NCBI GenBank assembly: GCA_963971425.1
Contig: OZ020515.1
Location: 5,386,678 to 5,450,677, forward strand
Origin: Bryoerythrophyllum caledonicum
Taxonomy: Eukaryota; Streptophyta; Bryopsida; Pottiales; Pottiaceae
Direction: 5' to 3'
Length of the DNA stretch: 64,000 bases
This document shows positions 41,544 to 50,537 of this stretch, piece by piece. The stretch's first letter is position 1. Every line of letters begins with the position of its first letter. The position numbers and the translations under genes are program-made. Below the pieces are notes generated by a model. That model ran no database searches. It was not told the origin of the DNA and worked only from the letters and a program-made list of their open reading frames with translations.

Positions 41544-43062
41544 ATGGCGGGAGAAAGAAGTAGGTCGATGGAGAAGCGCCCAGTATTTATGGACTTGGAT
41601 GATGTTGATGAGACGGTTCTTCCGTCCACCAACACGAAGTTGACTTCGGGATCATTGAATCCGTCGTCATCGAGCGGGAAGAGGCGGAAGAAGTCACCAA
41701 ATCCGGATATGCCCCCGCACGAATACATGGTTGAATGTAGAGGGATTGCCGTCAAGTTTTACAAGCGTCGGACGACAGGGGCGTTGACGAGGAGCTATTT
41801 GACCCACAACGAAGAGGGATACCACAAGTTGACGGTTGACATGCGACACGAATTAATGTCAAACCTTGATAAATCTAAGAAATTTAATAATTTCTCCGAT
41901 TATTGGTTGCATTCGGAGTGGTTGGACACACAAGTGACCGCACTGACCACCAATATCGTTGCGAACTGGTGTTACGTCACAGGGAAGAAGGAGGATGAGA
42001 GCACCTGGAACCTGGAGGAGCGCGCACTAGTGGCAAAGATGAAGATGATCCAGGGCTTCGTTCAACAGTACTCTTCTTCCCGTAAGAAGAAACTAGCTCC
42101 ATGGAAAGCGACTATTGAGGAACAAATTTTGGCTCACTGCATTGGTGGAACTTTCAAGTGGCTTGAAAGTTGCGCTAAAGTGATTCCAATGCCAGGGCAG
42201 AGCGCGGTGGGTGGTTATAGGGCTGTACGGAAGGTGATGATAACCAAATTGGAAAACATTCCAAGTTGGATTTACTTCGTCGGAAAGACTCTGACCAACA
42301 CCAACGAGAGGGAGAAGCGCCGAAACATCATCAACGAGGCTAGAGGGTGTCCGGTAGTACATCCAGGGATCATTAGACTTGCGTACATCCACCCGAAAAC
42401 TATGGAAGGGTACACGCTCTGGTGGAATGGGGGATCTCTGGCTTCTTTTTGGTCCAAGTTTGACTCGAAAGTGGACGAAGCATTGCCATTTGAACGGATT
42501 GAGATGCATCCGAATACCGGGTTGTCAATCCAAGAGCTTCGGTGGGTAAAAACTTACGGCCAAAATCGAGTGAACCTCGCGCTATCATTGCTTGTCATTG
42601 TGGGAAAATGCCACGACGCAAATTATATACACAATGACATCTCTCCATCGAATGTTTTGCTCCACTTTGATGAGTGGAAACCCGATACGGTGTACATCGG
42701 AATTTGCGATTGGGGGCTTTCTAGTCGGGTTGTGGAGAATGAGCCATCAAGGTATGGTTTTCAATTCAAGGAGGAGCTTCAACAAGAGAGAGCGGCGACG
42801 GTTTGTGGCACCAGAACTGTTCTATAATTTTGGGCCGCAGGACTCCACCAACTCGCTTGAAGTCATGCAACGGTCACACCTCTACTCCAAGGCAGCAGAT
42901 GCATTTGCGGTGGGTTGGATTTGTGAAAAAATTTGGAAAGAAGATTGGGACACTTCGTATTTCACTAGCAAAAATACGGAGCAATATGTAAACTTGAAGC
43001 TAAAACTTACAGCGTTGCAAAAACAACTGCTCGAAGAACGGTCTTCTGTACCAGATGTTTAA
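41544..43062 (+). pseudogene. Protein-kinase-like gene with one frameshift
   Basis: ATG at 41544. The first ~200 residues are a basic, Ser-rich leader and an unrecognised region; a kinase-like domain follows: GQSAVGGYRAV as a possible glycine loop (~218-228), YFVGKTL with K248 as the candidate ATP lysine, NEA with E265 as the helix-C glutamate, HPGIIRL, WWNGGSL hinge, HNDISPSN catalytic loop (H363, D365, N370) and CDWGLS in place of DFG (D389). The frame shifts by +1 near 42,795-42,803 in a GAGAGAG stretch. The next frame carries on with FVAPEL (APE motif) and YSKAADAFAVGWI, ending at 43062. With the frameshift the product stops at residue 427, before APE. It could be a sequencing error. It is intronless and diverges from the RING gene. 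Substrate unknown. Confidence 0.75.
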
Positions 43063-43533
43063 GACACATTAATGAAACCCCCCCACAACTGGACTATGCC
43101 TCTATGTTGTTACCGACAATAGTTTTTTGTTAATTAGCTGCATTAGTTTCGCATGTGGTGGTTAAATAGGCAATACGGCATCTTCGTAGAAGAATATGTG
43201 TAATTGGCAATTGCCATACGTTATATTTTAATCAAAATTGGATACGTCCAAATCTTAAATTTTAAATCCGAGATTTGTATTTATTCAAGCACAAATAACA
43301 ATTGATACACTATTGATACACTAAATGTGCACAAGTGAAAGAAATAAATTTATTATTTCTACAAAAATTGATACATAGTGTAGTAAATGGCATTTAGTGT
43401 CCGGTTATGTCACTACACTAAGTGCCTCATTTGCAATTGGTGTATGGGTTCACATTTAGTGTATACTACAGTAAACATAAATTTTAGTTTACCAACATAG
43501 TGTCAATAGTTAAACACTATTAACTAACTCATG
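43063..43533. other. AT-rich 3' flank, no gene seen
   Basis: Nothing coding is visible. Short direct repeats (GATACACTA twice at ~43,311-43,322) occur. Confidence 0.5.
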
Positions 43534-43596
43534 AAGGGGCGGAGACGTCCCCGCCCCCACACGGGCAGGGCGGGGACGTCTCTGCCCCACCTCCCT
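43534..43596. repeat. Two copies of the GC-rich GACGTC motif
   Basis: GGGGCGGAGACGTCCCCGCC followed by GGGCGGGGACGTCTCTGCCCC-like sequence. Same motif as the 33-bp minisatellite (35,824-36,036) and the bidirectional promoter. Its position 3' of the kinase-like gene suggests either a further copy of the promoter module or an element boundary. Confidence 0.8.
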
Positions 43597-43789
43597 CTTC
43601 CCATTAGTCCCCGATCCTACTCAAACATGACCCTCTCCTACGTGGCAGCTATGTGGTGCCAACATGGCTGCCACGTCGCCTGTTTTTTACCTAGTGGATA
43701 AGTCAACCCTCAGTTGACTTACCCGGACGGGCGAGAGCTCTACCGGACAGGCGAATCGGACGGACGGGCATACCGGACGTCCGTCCAGT

Positions 43790-43844
43790 ATGACAACCCT
43801 GCTGTTGTGCAGATGTTTGGCTGGACGAAATTACTGACTGTGTG
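43790..43844 (+). pseudogene. Possible 5' exon fragment of a transposon-type gene
   Basis: Reads YDNPAVVQMFGWTKLLTVW and ends at a strong donor GTAAGT (43845). The FGW-x2-LL pattern is reminiscent of the 'putative plant transposon protein' domain found in plant retroelement-associated genes; this is a resemblance only. A 76-bp intron with a perfect palindrome follows (43845-43920). The next segment (REVVYHASVAWH) does not join in frame with certainty. Confidence 0.35.
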
Positions 43845-43920
43845 GTAAGTATCCCTGCAGTTTAGCTCGACTCGAGCTAAACTGTTAATTCCCTCTCTGA
43901 CTATGCATGTGTTGTTTCAG
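43845..43920 (+). other. 76-bp GT-AG intron carrying palindrome 1
   Basis: Donor GTAAGTAT and acceptor TTGTTTCAG. A 27-bp perfect palindrome occupies over a third of it. Confidence 0.5.
43858..43884. repeat. Palindrome 1 (27 bp, perfect)
   Basis: Half-site CAGTTTAGCTCGA, single central C, then its exact inverse complement. Confidence 0.95.
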
Positions 43921-43949
43921 AGAGGTCGTCTATCATGCTTCTGTAGCGT

Positions 43950-43980
43950 GGCACTTTAGCTCGAGTCGAGCTAAAGTGCC
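43950..43980. repeat. Palindrome 2 (31 bp, perfect)
   Basis: Half-site GGCACTTTAGCTCGA, single central G, then its exact inverse complement. The shared core with palindrome 1 is TTTAGCTCGA. Confidence 0.95.
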
Positions 43981-44074
43981 GGCTTATATTTTTTGGTTTT
44001 CTAGCAGCCATCAATCGCGTCATATTCTTCCAAGTTTTAATGGCTGCGTTTTCCTTTCAGTGTTCTTTAGGACT

Positions 44075-44101
44075 CACTTTAGCTCGATTCGACCTAAAGT
44101 G
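44075..44101. repeat. Palindrome 3 (27 bp, one mismatch)
   Basis: Half-site CACTTTAGCTCGA, centre T, right arm TCGACCTAAAGTG with one mismatch (C for G). Confidence 0.9.
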
Positions 44102-44128
44102 TAACTTGTTAAATCCATTGGTGTGCAG

Positions 44129-45088
44129 ATGTTGGATCTGGAGGCATTCTGCATATCCCACGACACCGATGAGCAGGACCTGGACGACGCCTAGGAGGTA
44201 GCGTTGACGTTGGATCGGGCCGATTTCAATGTTGCTGCATATCACGTCAGTGCGGAGATCTTCCCCGAGCTTGGAGAGGCCGTTGCCAAAGGGAAGGGGA
44301 AAGCGGTTATTGATCTCGTCGATGAGGAAGAGGAGGATGTGGTCCCGAGCCCCGTGAGTGTGTGCCCGAGCAGTAGTACGGTCACACCTGATGCCGATTC
44401 CCATGACGATTTCGATACCGCCACTCCGACGGAGCTTCACAATGCCTCTCAGTTTGAAGCGGGAGAGACAATGGGTACCTCGCGGCAGCGGCTCGAATTC
44501 CTGGAGTTGGAATCGCTTGATATCTCTGAGAGGCCTCATTCACCTCCGACCTTGGGTGGGTCATCCGCTCGGCCCGCAGCCAAGAAGAGGAAAGTTGCCA
44601 GCGCGACCGGCTGCTCTCCGTTGGCATCGGCGAGCAGTGCTCAGGATGACATTAGGTTTATTGCCCTCGAGAAGAAGCTTGAAGAGGAGGCCACCCGGAT
44701 GAGGTTGATGGAGCAGCGGTTGGCGGGGCATGACCTGGAGCTCAGGGATCTGTAGCGGAGGCGTGACGAGGAGATGAAGGGGACCAAGACCACAAGCATA
44801 ACGACATGATGCTCATGATGCAGAGATTCATGTCGGCTACTTTGCCTCCTGTCGCCATGACACAACCCGTAGTGAATACTAGGATCGCCGAGCCTCCCAT
44901 CTTAGTTGACGAAGGGACTGAGAGTCTGCCTCGCGGTTCGCTAATGCCGTCTCCGGCGGGTTCCTCCCCCGTCTCTATGGGGGCTCAATCATTGCCTGAT
45001 CCCCTGTCCCCACCGACCCGCCCCTCTTCCTCTCCGAAGTCGCCCGTTCGGGACAATTCTGTCATTGTTGTCCCCAGCTCATCGTCAA
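44129..45088 (+). pseudogene. Coiled-coil exon of a transposon-type gene (stop and frameshift)
   Basis: Begins ATGTTGGATCTGGAG straight after TTGGTGTGCAG, which may be an acceptor or the 5' flank of a start codon. A TAG at 44192-44194 interrupts the frame early. The frame then runs through an acidic stretch (DEEEEDVV), a basic nuclear-signal-like AAKKRK and a coiled-coil segment (ALEKKLEEEATRMRLMEQRL), meets a second TAG at 44753-44755, and shifts by +1 near 44,780 into HNDMMLMMQRFM and a Pro/Ser-rich tail. It ends at donor GTTAGT (45089). Composition resembles the C-terminal part of plant retroelement-associated proteins with unknown function. Confidence 0.5.
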
Positions 45089-45295
45089 GTTAGTGTAACG
45101 TAGTTGCGAATGTATAGAGGCAGAACATTTTGTAAATGCCCAATTTTGTACTCCAGTATTTTTTGTTAATATTACAGTGCTCAATGATCACTTTAGCTCG
45201 ACTCGAGCTAAACTGCTAGACATCTGACGGCTCTGACTTATATCAGTGTCCAATGTACGCATCTGCTGATGGTTGAAGTTGTTGAATTTTTTCAG
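45089..45295 (+). other. 207-bp intron carrying palindrome 4
   Basis: Donor TCAA|GTTAGT and acceptor TTTTTTCAG. The flanking exons join in phase (A|AT gives Asn, then LGFGDDA). Confidence 0.6.
45189..45215. repeat. Palindrome 4 (27 bp, one mismatch)
   Basis: Left arm CACTTTAGCTCGA, centre C, right arm TCGAGCTAAACTG; one mismatch in the outer part. It lies inside the 207-bp intron. Confidence 0.9.
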
Positions 45296-45567
45296 ATCTT
45301 GGTTTTGGTGATGACGCGATTCTTCAACCAGTCGTAGATGAGGTCGTCCAAACTGCAGTCCCAGTCGTAGAGGATGTCGTCCAAGCTACGGCCGTGCTCG
45401 TAGACGAGATCAATCGTGATTCTCTTGTCCCAGAGCCCCCTCTTCTTGTCCCGGAACCGTGCCCCCAAATGGTTCTCGAGCACTCGAGACCCCTTGACAC
45501 CATGCAAGTTTCGTTGGGATCGATGAGGGTCCGAAACGAATTGCTCCAAGACAATGAAGTTCTTGAG
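45296..45567 (+). CDS. Acidic Val/Pro-rich linker exon
   Basis: Open frame LGFGDDAILQPVVDEVVQ with a loose internal repeat (VVDEVVQTAVPVVEDVVQATAVLVDE) described here only in outline, followed by LVPEPPLLVPEPCPQM. If translated past a weak donor (GAG|GTGCTC at 45568) the frame stops at 45579. Splicing from 45567 to 45711 is in phase with the phosphatase exon, which would fuse the two. No known domain. Confidence 0.45.
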
Positions 45568-45710
45568 GTGCTCTTCTAACACTATCCACACTCTGCCCTT
45601 TCCCATCATGCTTCCCCCCCGTTTGCTCTCTTGGTTCTACATTATGTTGAGTTGACGTTGTTAATGAATCTTTAGTAATATTGTCCGTTCTCCTGGCGTT
45701 TCCGAACCAG

Positions 45711-46505
45711 GTCTGCGAGGCATCAATAAGTGGTGCCAGTAATTTAGAAGAAATACCTAGAGTCCGTTCAGATTCCGAGGGCAGGTGGTTGAATGTTGTG
45801 CTGGACCTAAATGGGACTCTATGCACGTGTAAGCCATCGTGGCAGGCCAGGGGATCGAGGAACTCTATCCCGTCCATTCACTCGGCTTCGATACCGGCCG
45901 AAGTAGGCCCTAAGCTTGTTCGGGTGCGCCCTGGTTGTGCTGAATTCCTTACGAAGTTGTCTAAGATTGCCACCATCACGATCTGGAGTTCAATGATGGA
46001 ATCTACAACACGTGAGATATGTCAATATCTTTTTCAGCAGAGTTCTGCGTATCCTCTCAAGATCTTTGGTCAGGAGAGTTGCGATAGGGTTCCCAAGCGT
46101 AGAGTCGGTAGCAGAACAATCTACATGAAGGAATTTGGCACTCAGAAGGACATCTTCTTGAAGACGTTATCAAACCATCTCTTCAATAGGTTGGGTTGTG
46201 AGTATACTCCGGCAAATACGCTTGTCATTGACGATAGCCCGATCAAGCATGTGCTCAATTTGCCGGAGAACGTTCTTCTTCTTCCATCATGGTCGCACAA
46301 CCATGATGGCGCGAGAGATGATTTTGTACTGCTGGAGGAATTGCTACCATATCTCTCTGACCTTCATCAGTTTTCGGGTGGCCTAGCGCAGTACCCTGCT
46401 GAACATCCCTCGGGCCGGGAGATGTTCTATAATGATCAGAAGACGTGTGGTCAGGCTGCGAGTATCTGTAATGCAATTCAAGCCTATCAGAATCTCCGTT
46501 CCTAA
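45711..46505 (+). CDS. FCP1/NIF-type phosphatase domain, nucleophile kept, second Asp replaced
   Basis: HAD-family FCP1-like domain. Numbering from a possible ATG-less upstream frame at 45681: motif I VLDLNGTL (D42, N44), RPGCAEFLTKLSKIATITIWSS as the motif II region, a lysine-containing MKEFGTQKDIFLKTL segment, and motif III VIDDSP (D184, D185). FCP1/SCP phosphatases use D-x-D-x-T/V; here the second Asp, the general acid-base, is Asn, so phosphatase activity may be lost or weak. Canonical members act on the RNA polymerase II C-terminal domain. No stop interrupts it. It is preceded by in-phase exons of a transposon-type coiled-coil gene, suggesting capture or fusion. The stop is TAA at 46503-46505. 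Confidence 0.7.
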   Translation, partial: VCEASISGASNLEEIPRVRSDSEGRWLNVVLDLNGTLCTCKPSWQARGSRNSIPSIHSASIPAEVGPKLVRVRPGCAEFLTKLSKIATITIWSSMMESTTREICQYLFQQSSAYPLKIFGQESCDRVPKRRVGSRTIYMKEFGTQKDIFLKTLSNHLFNRLGCEYTPANTLVIDDSPIKHVLNLPENVLLLPSWSHNHDGARDDFVLLEELLPYLSDLHQFSGGLAQYPAEHPSGREMFYNDQKTCGQAASICNAIQAYQNLRS

Positions 46506-46776
46506 TGTAGTTGGAAACGCTTAGATCCTTAATACACTTTCGGTTGAATAGAGCTAAACTATATCGATTGATTGCTGCTCCATTTTGTAAATTTTGTTGG
46601 GCCGTGTTTTGTATATATTTTTTGATAATACAAATGGAGATGTTTTCTCCACTGTGTTTGTTGTGCGGATTGAATACCTACTGCTGATGAAATGTCGTCC
46701 TCTTTTTAATGATTGGAGTTTTCATCTATTGTTCTGAGGTATGTGAGTGTCACTTTTGTTGAAATTTCTACAGGGC
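46506..46776. other. Non-coding stretch after the phosphatase ORF
   Basis: AT-rich; contains a single half-site GAGCTAAACT at ~46,550. It may be 3' UTR or an intron leading to the exon at ~46,782. Confidence 0.4.
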
Positions 46777-46781
46777 TGTGA

Positions 46782-47090
46782 TTGTCGGGCGTCCGTGGAT
46801 TCCTTGTTGGGCCCACAGGAGTTCGCCCTTCCCTTCGGAGTAAAGGGCTTTTGTTGCACTCTGCTGCAACCGCGCAGTCAACCATGGATTATTTGACCAT
46901 GGCAGTGGATGACGGAGTTGTTGAAAGCCCTATTGCGTGGGAGCCAATTCATGAAAGGAACAACTCACCTTCGCCGCAGTGGCCTCGTTCAGTTCCGGGG
47001 TCTCCGCATCTAAACCTGGATAATTGTACTCCGGCAAAGCGTATTCTCTATGACGGTTTAAGGGATGCCACTCACCAACGCTCTCTCACG
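46782..47090 (+). CDS. Exon of unknown function (penultimate exon of the same gene?)
   Basis: Open frame with AATAQSTMDYLTMAVDDG, SPIAWEPIHERNNSP and AKRILYDGLRDATHQRSLT, ending at donor ACG|GTGCGT (47091). It joins in phase 0 to the next exon. The 5' edge is unsure: an in-frame TGA lies just upstream. No domain recognised. Confidence 0.45.
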
Positions 47091-47380
47091 GTGCGTGTTA
47101 TGTTGACCTCCAAGTTATTGCACTATTGAGTCGTTCTTGCCTAGGAAGTCTAGGTTTGTTGTTGAGGTACCTTGCACTCTTGTAGTTTTGCTTCATTTGA
47201 GCTTGTTTTTGTTCATTGGATGTTAAATGTGCTCTGTGAATTTTCCCTTCTGCATTTTAGCTCCATTCGAGCTAAAGTGCACTAGGATGGATGTTGATGA
47301 CACAGTTTTCATGTGTGTCGTGTAGGTGTATTCGACCTAAAGTGTATTTGTTTGGATTGTTTGTGGCGCCTATTGTGCAG
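47091..47380 (+). other. 290-bp intron carrying palindrome 5 and a half-site
   Basis: Donor GTGCGT, acceptor CTATTGTGCAG; exons on both sides join in phase 0. Confidence 0.55.
47252..47280. repeat. Palindrome 5 (29 bp, imperfect)
   Basis: Right arm TCGAGCTAAAGTGC; left arm GCATTTTAGCTC with a few mismatches. A further half-site (TTCGACCTAAAGTG) lies at 47331-47344 in the same intron. Confidence 0.75.
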
Positions 47381-47626
47381 GAACCATCTGGTAAATGTCT
47401 TCGCCCCCGTATTCTCTCAAGAAATGCTGCTGGAATCAAATGCTCTCCTTCCGCTCCCACGTGCCGTCACTCACTGCCCATATCAAACACGGACGAGGTG
47501 CGTAGGCGGGGTTTGCAGCGTCTTCTTGAGAGTCCATTAATGCAAGAGAATGGCGCAACATGGACTCGGCAACGTCAGAGGGCTTTTTTGAAGACGCGTA
47601 TAGAGGCTTATGGAGGGACTCCCTAG
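47381..47626 (+). CDS. Terminal exon of the same gene, Arg-rich
   Basis: Starts after CTATTGTGCAG, frame EPSGKCLRPRILSRNAAG through RRRGLQRLLESPLMQENGATW to TRIEAYGGTP and a TAG stop at 47624-47626. Basic and likely nucleic-acid-facing or nuclear, but no domain is recognised. Confidence 0.45.
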   Translation, partial: EPSGKCLRPRILSRNAAGIKCSPSAPTCRHSLPISNTDEVRRRGLQRLLESPLMQENGATWTRQRQRAFLKTRIEAYGGTP

Positions 47627-47982
47627 ACTATTTGATTAGTAATAGGGCGATTGTGTTTTGCGTCGAGGTAAATGAGTGTTGTGTGTGACTTTTTTTCATG
47701 AAGTTTTGAATAAAGCTTGGATTAATAATATATGCTTGCTTTACCATTACCACTTTTTTGGACAATCAGCTATTTTGGTCCATCCAGATTCCATGGTATG
47801 AAATACAGTATTCTTGATACATTGTCTTTATGCTTTCAAATGTCTATATTTATTGATACCTCAACAACCATATTTCTTCATAGTCATGGAAATTTCCCAA
47901 TATAACGAATATGGTGTTGATTCATTTGCCATAAACTGTCGTTGTTGCTACACTTAGGTATGGTGTTCGTTCTGTATTGCAG
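47627..47982. other. Intergenic or intron, AT-rich
   Basis: No coding feature. It ends in a fair splice acceptor (TCTGTATTGCAG, 47982) before the protease exon, so upstream exons of the protease gene may exist but are not recognisable. Confidence 0.4.
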
Positions 47983-48682
47983 TGCGTACAACCTGATGAT
48001 GGACCGTATAAGACTAGCGCATGGCGACACAAGTAGGGGACATTTGGAGTTCCTTTTTTATTCAGGCAGTACAATCCTACGCCCAATACGAGACATGGAA
48101 GTCCTAGATTCTGAAGAGGGATTGCTCACTACGCCTCTCATGGATTTCTTTTGTATTTGGTTTCAGGCATACCTTCCTGACGAGGTTTTGCTATGCAATT
48201 TTCTGAAAGGAACTAGCCTTCGTATCCTCATCAACGGAAGTGACTCTACTGACGCACTACAAAGATTTTATAGTAAGAAATTGGGATTTAAACGGATGAA
48301 GGGTAGGACGGTCATAGTTCCCATTATCGACAGCACGCACTGGAGCTTAGCTATATTGTCGAGCCGTGGATTCCTCAAGTTTGACTCAGAAATGGCAGAC
48401 ACACCCACTTTCCATGGAGGTCGTAAGCTATATGAGTGTTTAGGCAAGTTACGGTGTATGGCAATAGGTGAGTTGGAAGGATCGCCGACATGGAATACAT
48501 GTACCGACGCGAAAACATGGACCCACGTCCGTTGCCCTAACCAGCGTGACGGATGGTCATGTGGATACTACGTCATGTGCTTTGTTATCACATACATGGC
48601 GTTTCTGGGAAAGGAGAATGACATGGACTGGACAGCAGAGGTCTGTGCATCAATCCCCTTTGAACACACTGTTCTGTTGTAG
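47983..48682 (+). CDS. Ulp1-like C48 cysteine protease (transposon-associated)
   Basis: The catalytic set of the SUMO-protease-like C48 family is complete: His in DSTHWSLAIL (codon at 48338), Asp in FLKFDSE, Gln in CPNQRDGWSCG and Cys five residues later (codon at 48560). The spacing matches the family. The region before the His (LRPIRDMEVLDSEEG, YLPDEVLLCNFL) is the expected N-lobe. The frame is open from an acceptor at 47982 to the stop at 48682. Such genes are carried by KAONASHI-type MULEs and other plant DNA transposons; the convergent MULE remnant at 50.0-54.1 kb fits that. Whether it cuts SUMO or another ubiquitin-like protein is unknown. Confidence 0.8.
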
Positions 48683-48782
48683 TACTGATAGTTGTTGTTC
48701 TACTACATTACAATATTTCCGTGTTACAAAAAGGTATTCCATATGGCACACCCTGGACTAATATTTATCTCATGGCCTTAAG

Positions 48783-49049
48783 TTGATGCAAATGTCCGAT
48801 GTTTTTGGCATTGAGAAGGTGTTGGACATGAAACAAAAGTTGAAAAACGTTGTGGTCAAGGCAATGGTCACGGGTGTAGTGGACGGATTGTCGTGCCGGA
48901 TTACAGCCGCCGTCAACAAAGAACCAGCATTGGATTTAGGCACACTACGTCCCGTAGGCATAGACCTAGGTCTTGGACGTCAGAAGTTCAACCACAGGGC
49001 GGCTAGAAAAGGACATAGTACAGAAAGCATCCTTGTAATAGATGACTAA
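48783..49049 (+). CDS. Hypothetical ORF downstream of the protease
   Basis: 88 codons, MQMSDVFGIEKVLDMKQKL through DLGTLRPVGIDLGLGRQKF to a TAA stop. Contains a basic stretch (RAARKGH). It may be a separate small gene or a 3' exon of the protease gene; no domain seen. It is kept because composition is protein-like and it lies between two related features. Confidence 0.3.
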   Translation: MMQMSDVFGIEKVLDMKQKLKNVVVKAMVTGVVDGLSCRITAAVNKEPALDLGTLRPVGIDLGLGRQKFNHRAARKGHSTESILVIDD

Positions 49050-49323
49050 ATACGGTTATATATTGCTTAAAAATGTTTTTTTTGTAGTGCGCGCCGGAAT
49101 TCAAATTCATCATGCTCATGTGTCAGCATTTTGTCATCCTAAACAAAAACCTGCACTACATGTACTACATTCATCACCTAATAAACCAATATCTGCACTA
49201 CATGTACTACATTACCGTCACAATATGCCCCTTATCGTACACGGTACCCTAGCAAATATAAAAGAGGTCGCCCATTCTGGCAGTGGTATATTTTCCCATT
49301 CCAGGGCTTGATCTGTCGTTGAT

Positions 49324-49689
49324 ATGGACTCACGCTCCATCGAGTTGATGGAGGACGAGGTTATTCGACTCCTCAGTACTCTCACTGAGGAGACGCCCCC
49401 GAAGGAGCCCGTTGTGCGTGGAACTTCTTCTGCTCCGGATGTTGGAGTGGTCCAAAGGCATCAGACTTCCCGGGCTATGTTGAGAATACATCGAAAGGCA
49501 GATGAGTCTCCTGGAGCTCCCATACGGATTGTGAAACGACCTATACATACACTTCAGCATTTCCAAGGACAGCGAGACATGAAGAAGATAGTTCTTTTTC
49601 CGAAATTTGGGTGGCCCAACAATGTACAAGGGAGTAGCTCATATTTGTCGCTGGTGAAGGGTCCAATTCGTGGAAAGAGTTCAGACTAG
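49324..49689 (+). CDS. Hypothetical ORF, possibly part of the same element
   Basis: 121 codons from ATG, MDSRSIELMEDEVIRLLSTL, a Pro-rich linker, then a basic middle (IHRKADESPGAPIRIVKRP) and FPKFGWPNNVQ. The stop is TAG at 49687. No recognised domain. It is convergent with the MULE transposase. Confidence 0.35.
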   Translation: MDSRSIELMEDEVIRLLSTLTEETPPKEPVVRGTSSAPDVGVVQRHQTSRAMLRIHRKADESPGAPIRIVKRPIHTLQHFQGQRDMKKIVLFPKFGWPNNVQGSSSYLSLVKGPIRGKSSD

Positions 49690-50016
49690 GATCTTACATC
49701 AAGAATGTGTGCCTGTAAGTCAGAGGTTTCATGCGTACACAACTTCTGAGATTGGTTTTAAAGTCTTAGTGGGATATCTTCACGGTAGCTAGGGGGGGGA
49801 AGGATGCACAGACGACAATGATACTCTGTCATGTATTTGTATTCCACGCAATGTTAAGAAAATGTGGAAGCCTGAGCAGTGACCACCTTCTACTTCATCT
49901 GACTCTATGCCTCTGTTATAGTAAATTGCATGTACTTTTACGTAGTGTAAAATAGTACTCGCACTACATTGTATCGCACTACAAGAATCCGGTTTCTAAT
50001 CACTGAGGGCTGCCTT
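49690..50016. other. Intergenic between convergent genes
   Basis: Two GCACTACA motifs near 49,965-49,985; otherwise nothing recognisable. Confidence 0.5.
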
Positions 50017-50537
50017 CTAACCTCTGTGACGCTTACCGGCCCTAGGTACTTCTAGTCTACCCGGTTTCCTTTTCAACGACCAATCACCTTTGCGCAGGGG
50101 GAATTTTGGGGTGGTGTCCTTCACCTCGTTGCATGCAATTCTACGTGCTATCATCTTCCTGTACTTCCCATGTATGTTCTTCAAATCAGCTACCAAGTGG
50201 TGGTGAATTTCAGTGTGCCTCCCTACTGTGCAAAGGAGATCCTTTATCAGTTCCACAGGGTTGTCCTATTTAGCTTCAAGACCAAAGCATTTCCGCAGTA
50301 TCTCTTTAGACTTGTACTCCTGTGGCTGAGATACATCTCAAAGAACAATCGGATTAGACTCCGTTCCAAGACCCGCCTGATTGCTGTGCAGCCCGGCATG
50401 GCCTCTATCTGACAGACACGCAGAACAGGCTTTGTCCTCCTCCGGGAGGCGTGGCAGATCCTCCTCCTCATCCTCAACGTAGTCCCCCTTGGATCAAAAC
50501 GCATCCACCATTGGAATGGTCCTCTCAATCCCACACC

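Noticed and set aside
44057..44539. 160-codon minus ORF opposite the coiled-coil exon
   Set aside because: Shadow of the plus-strand coding frame; no domain, and splice signals support the plus strand.
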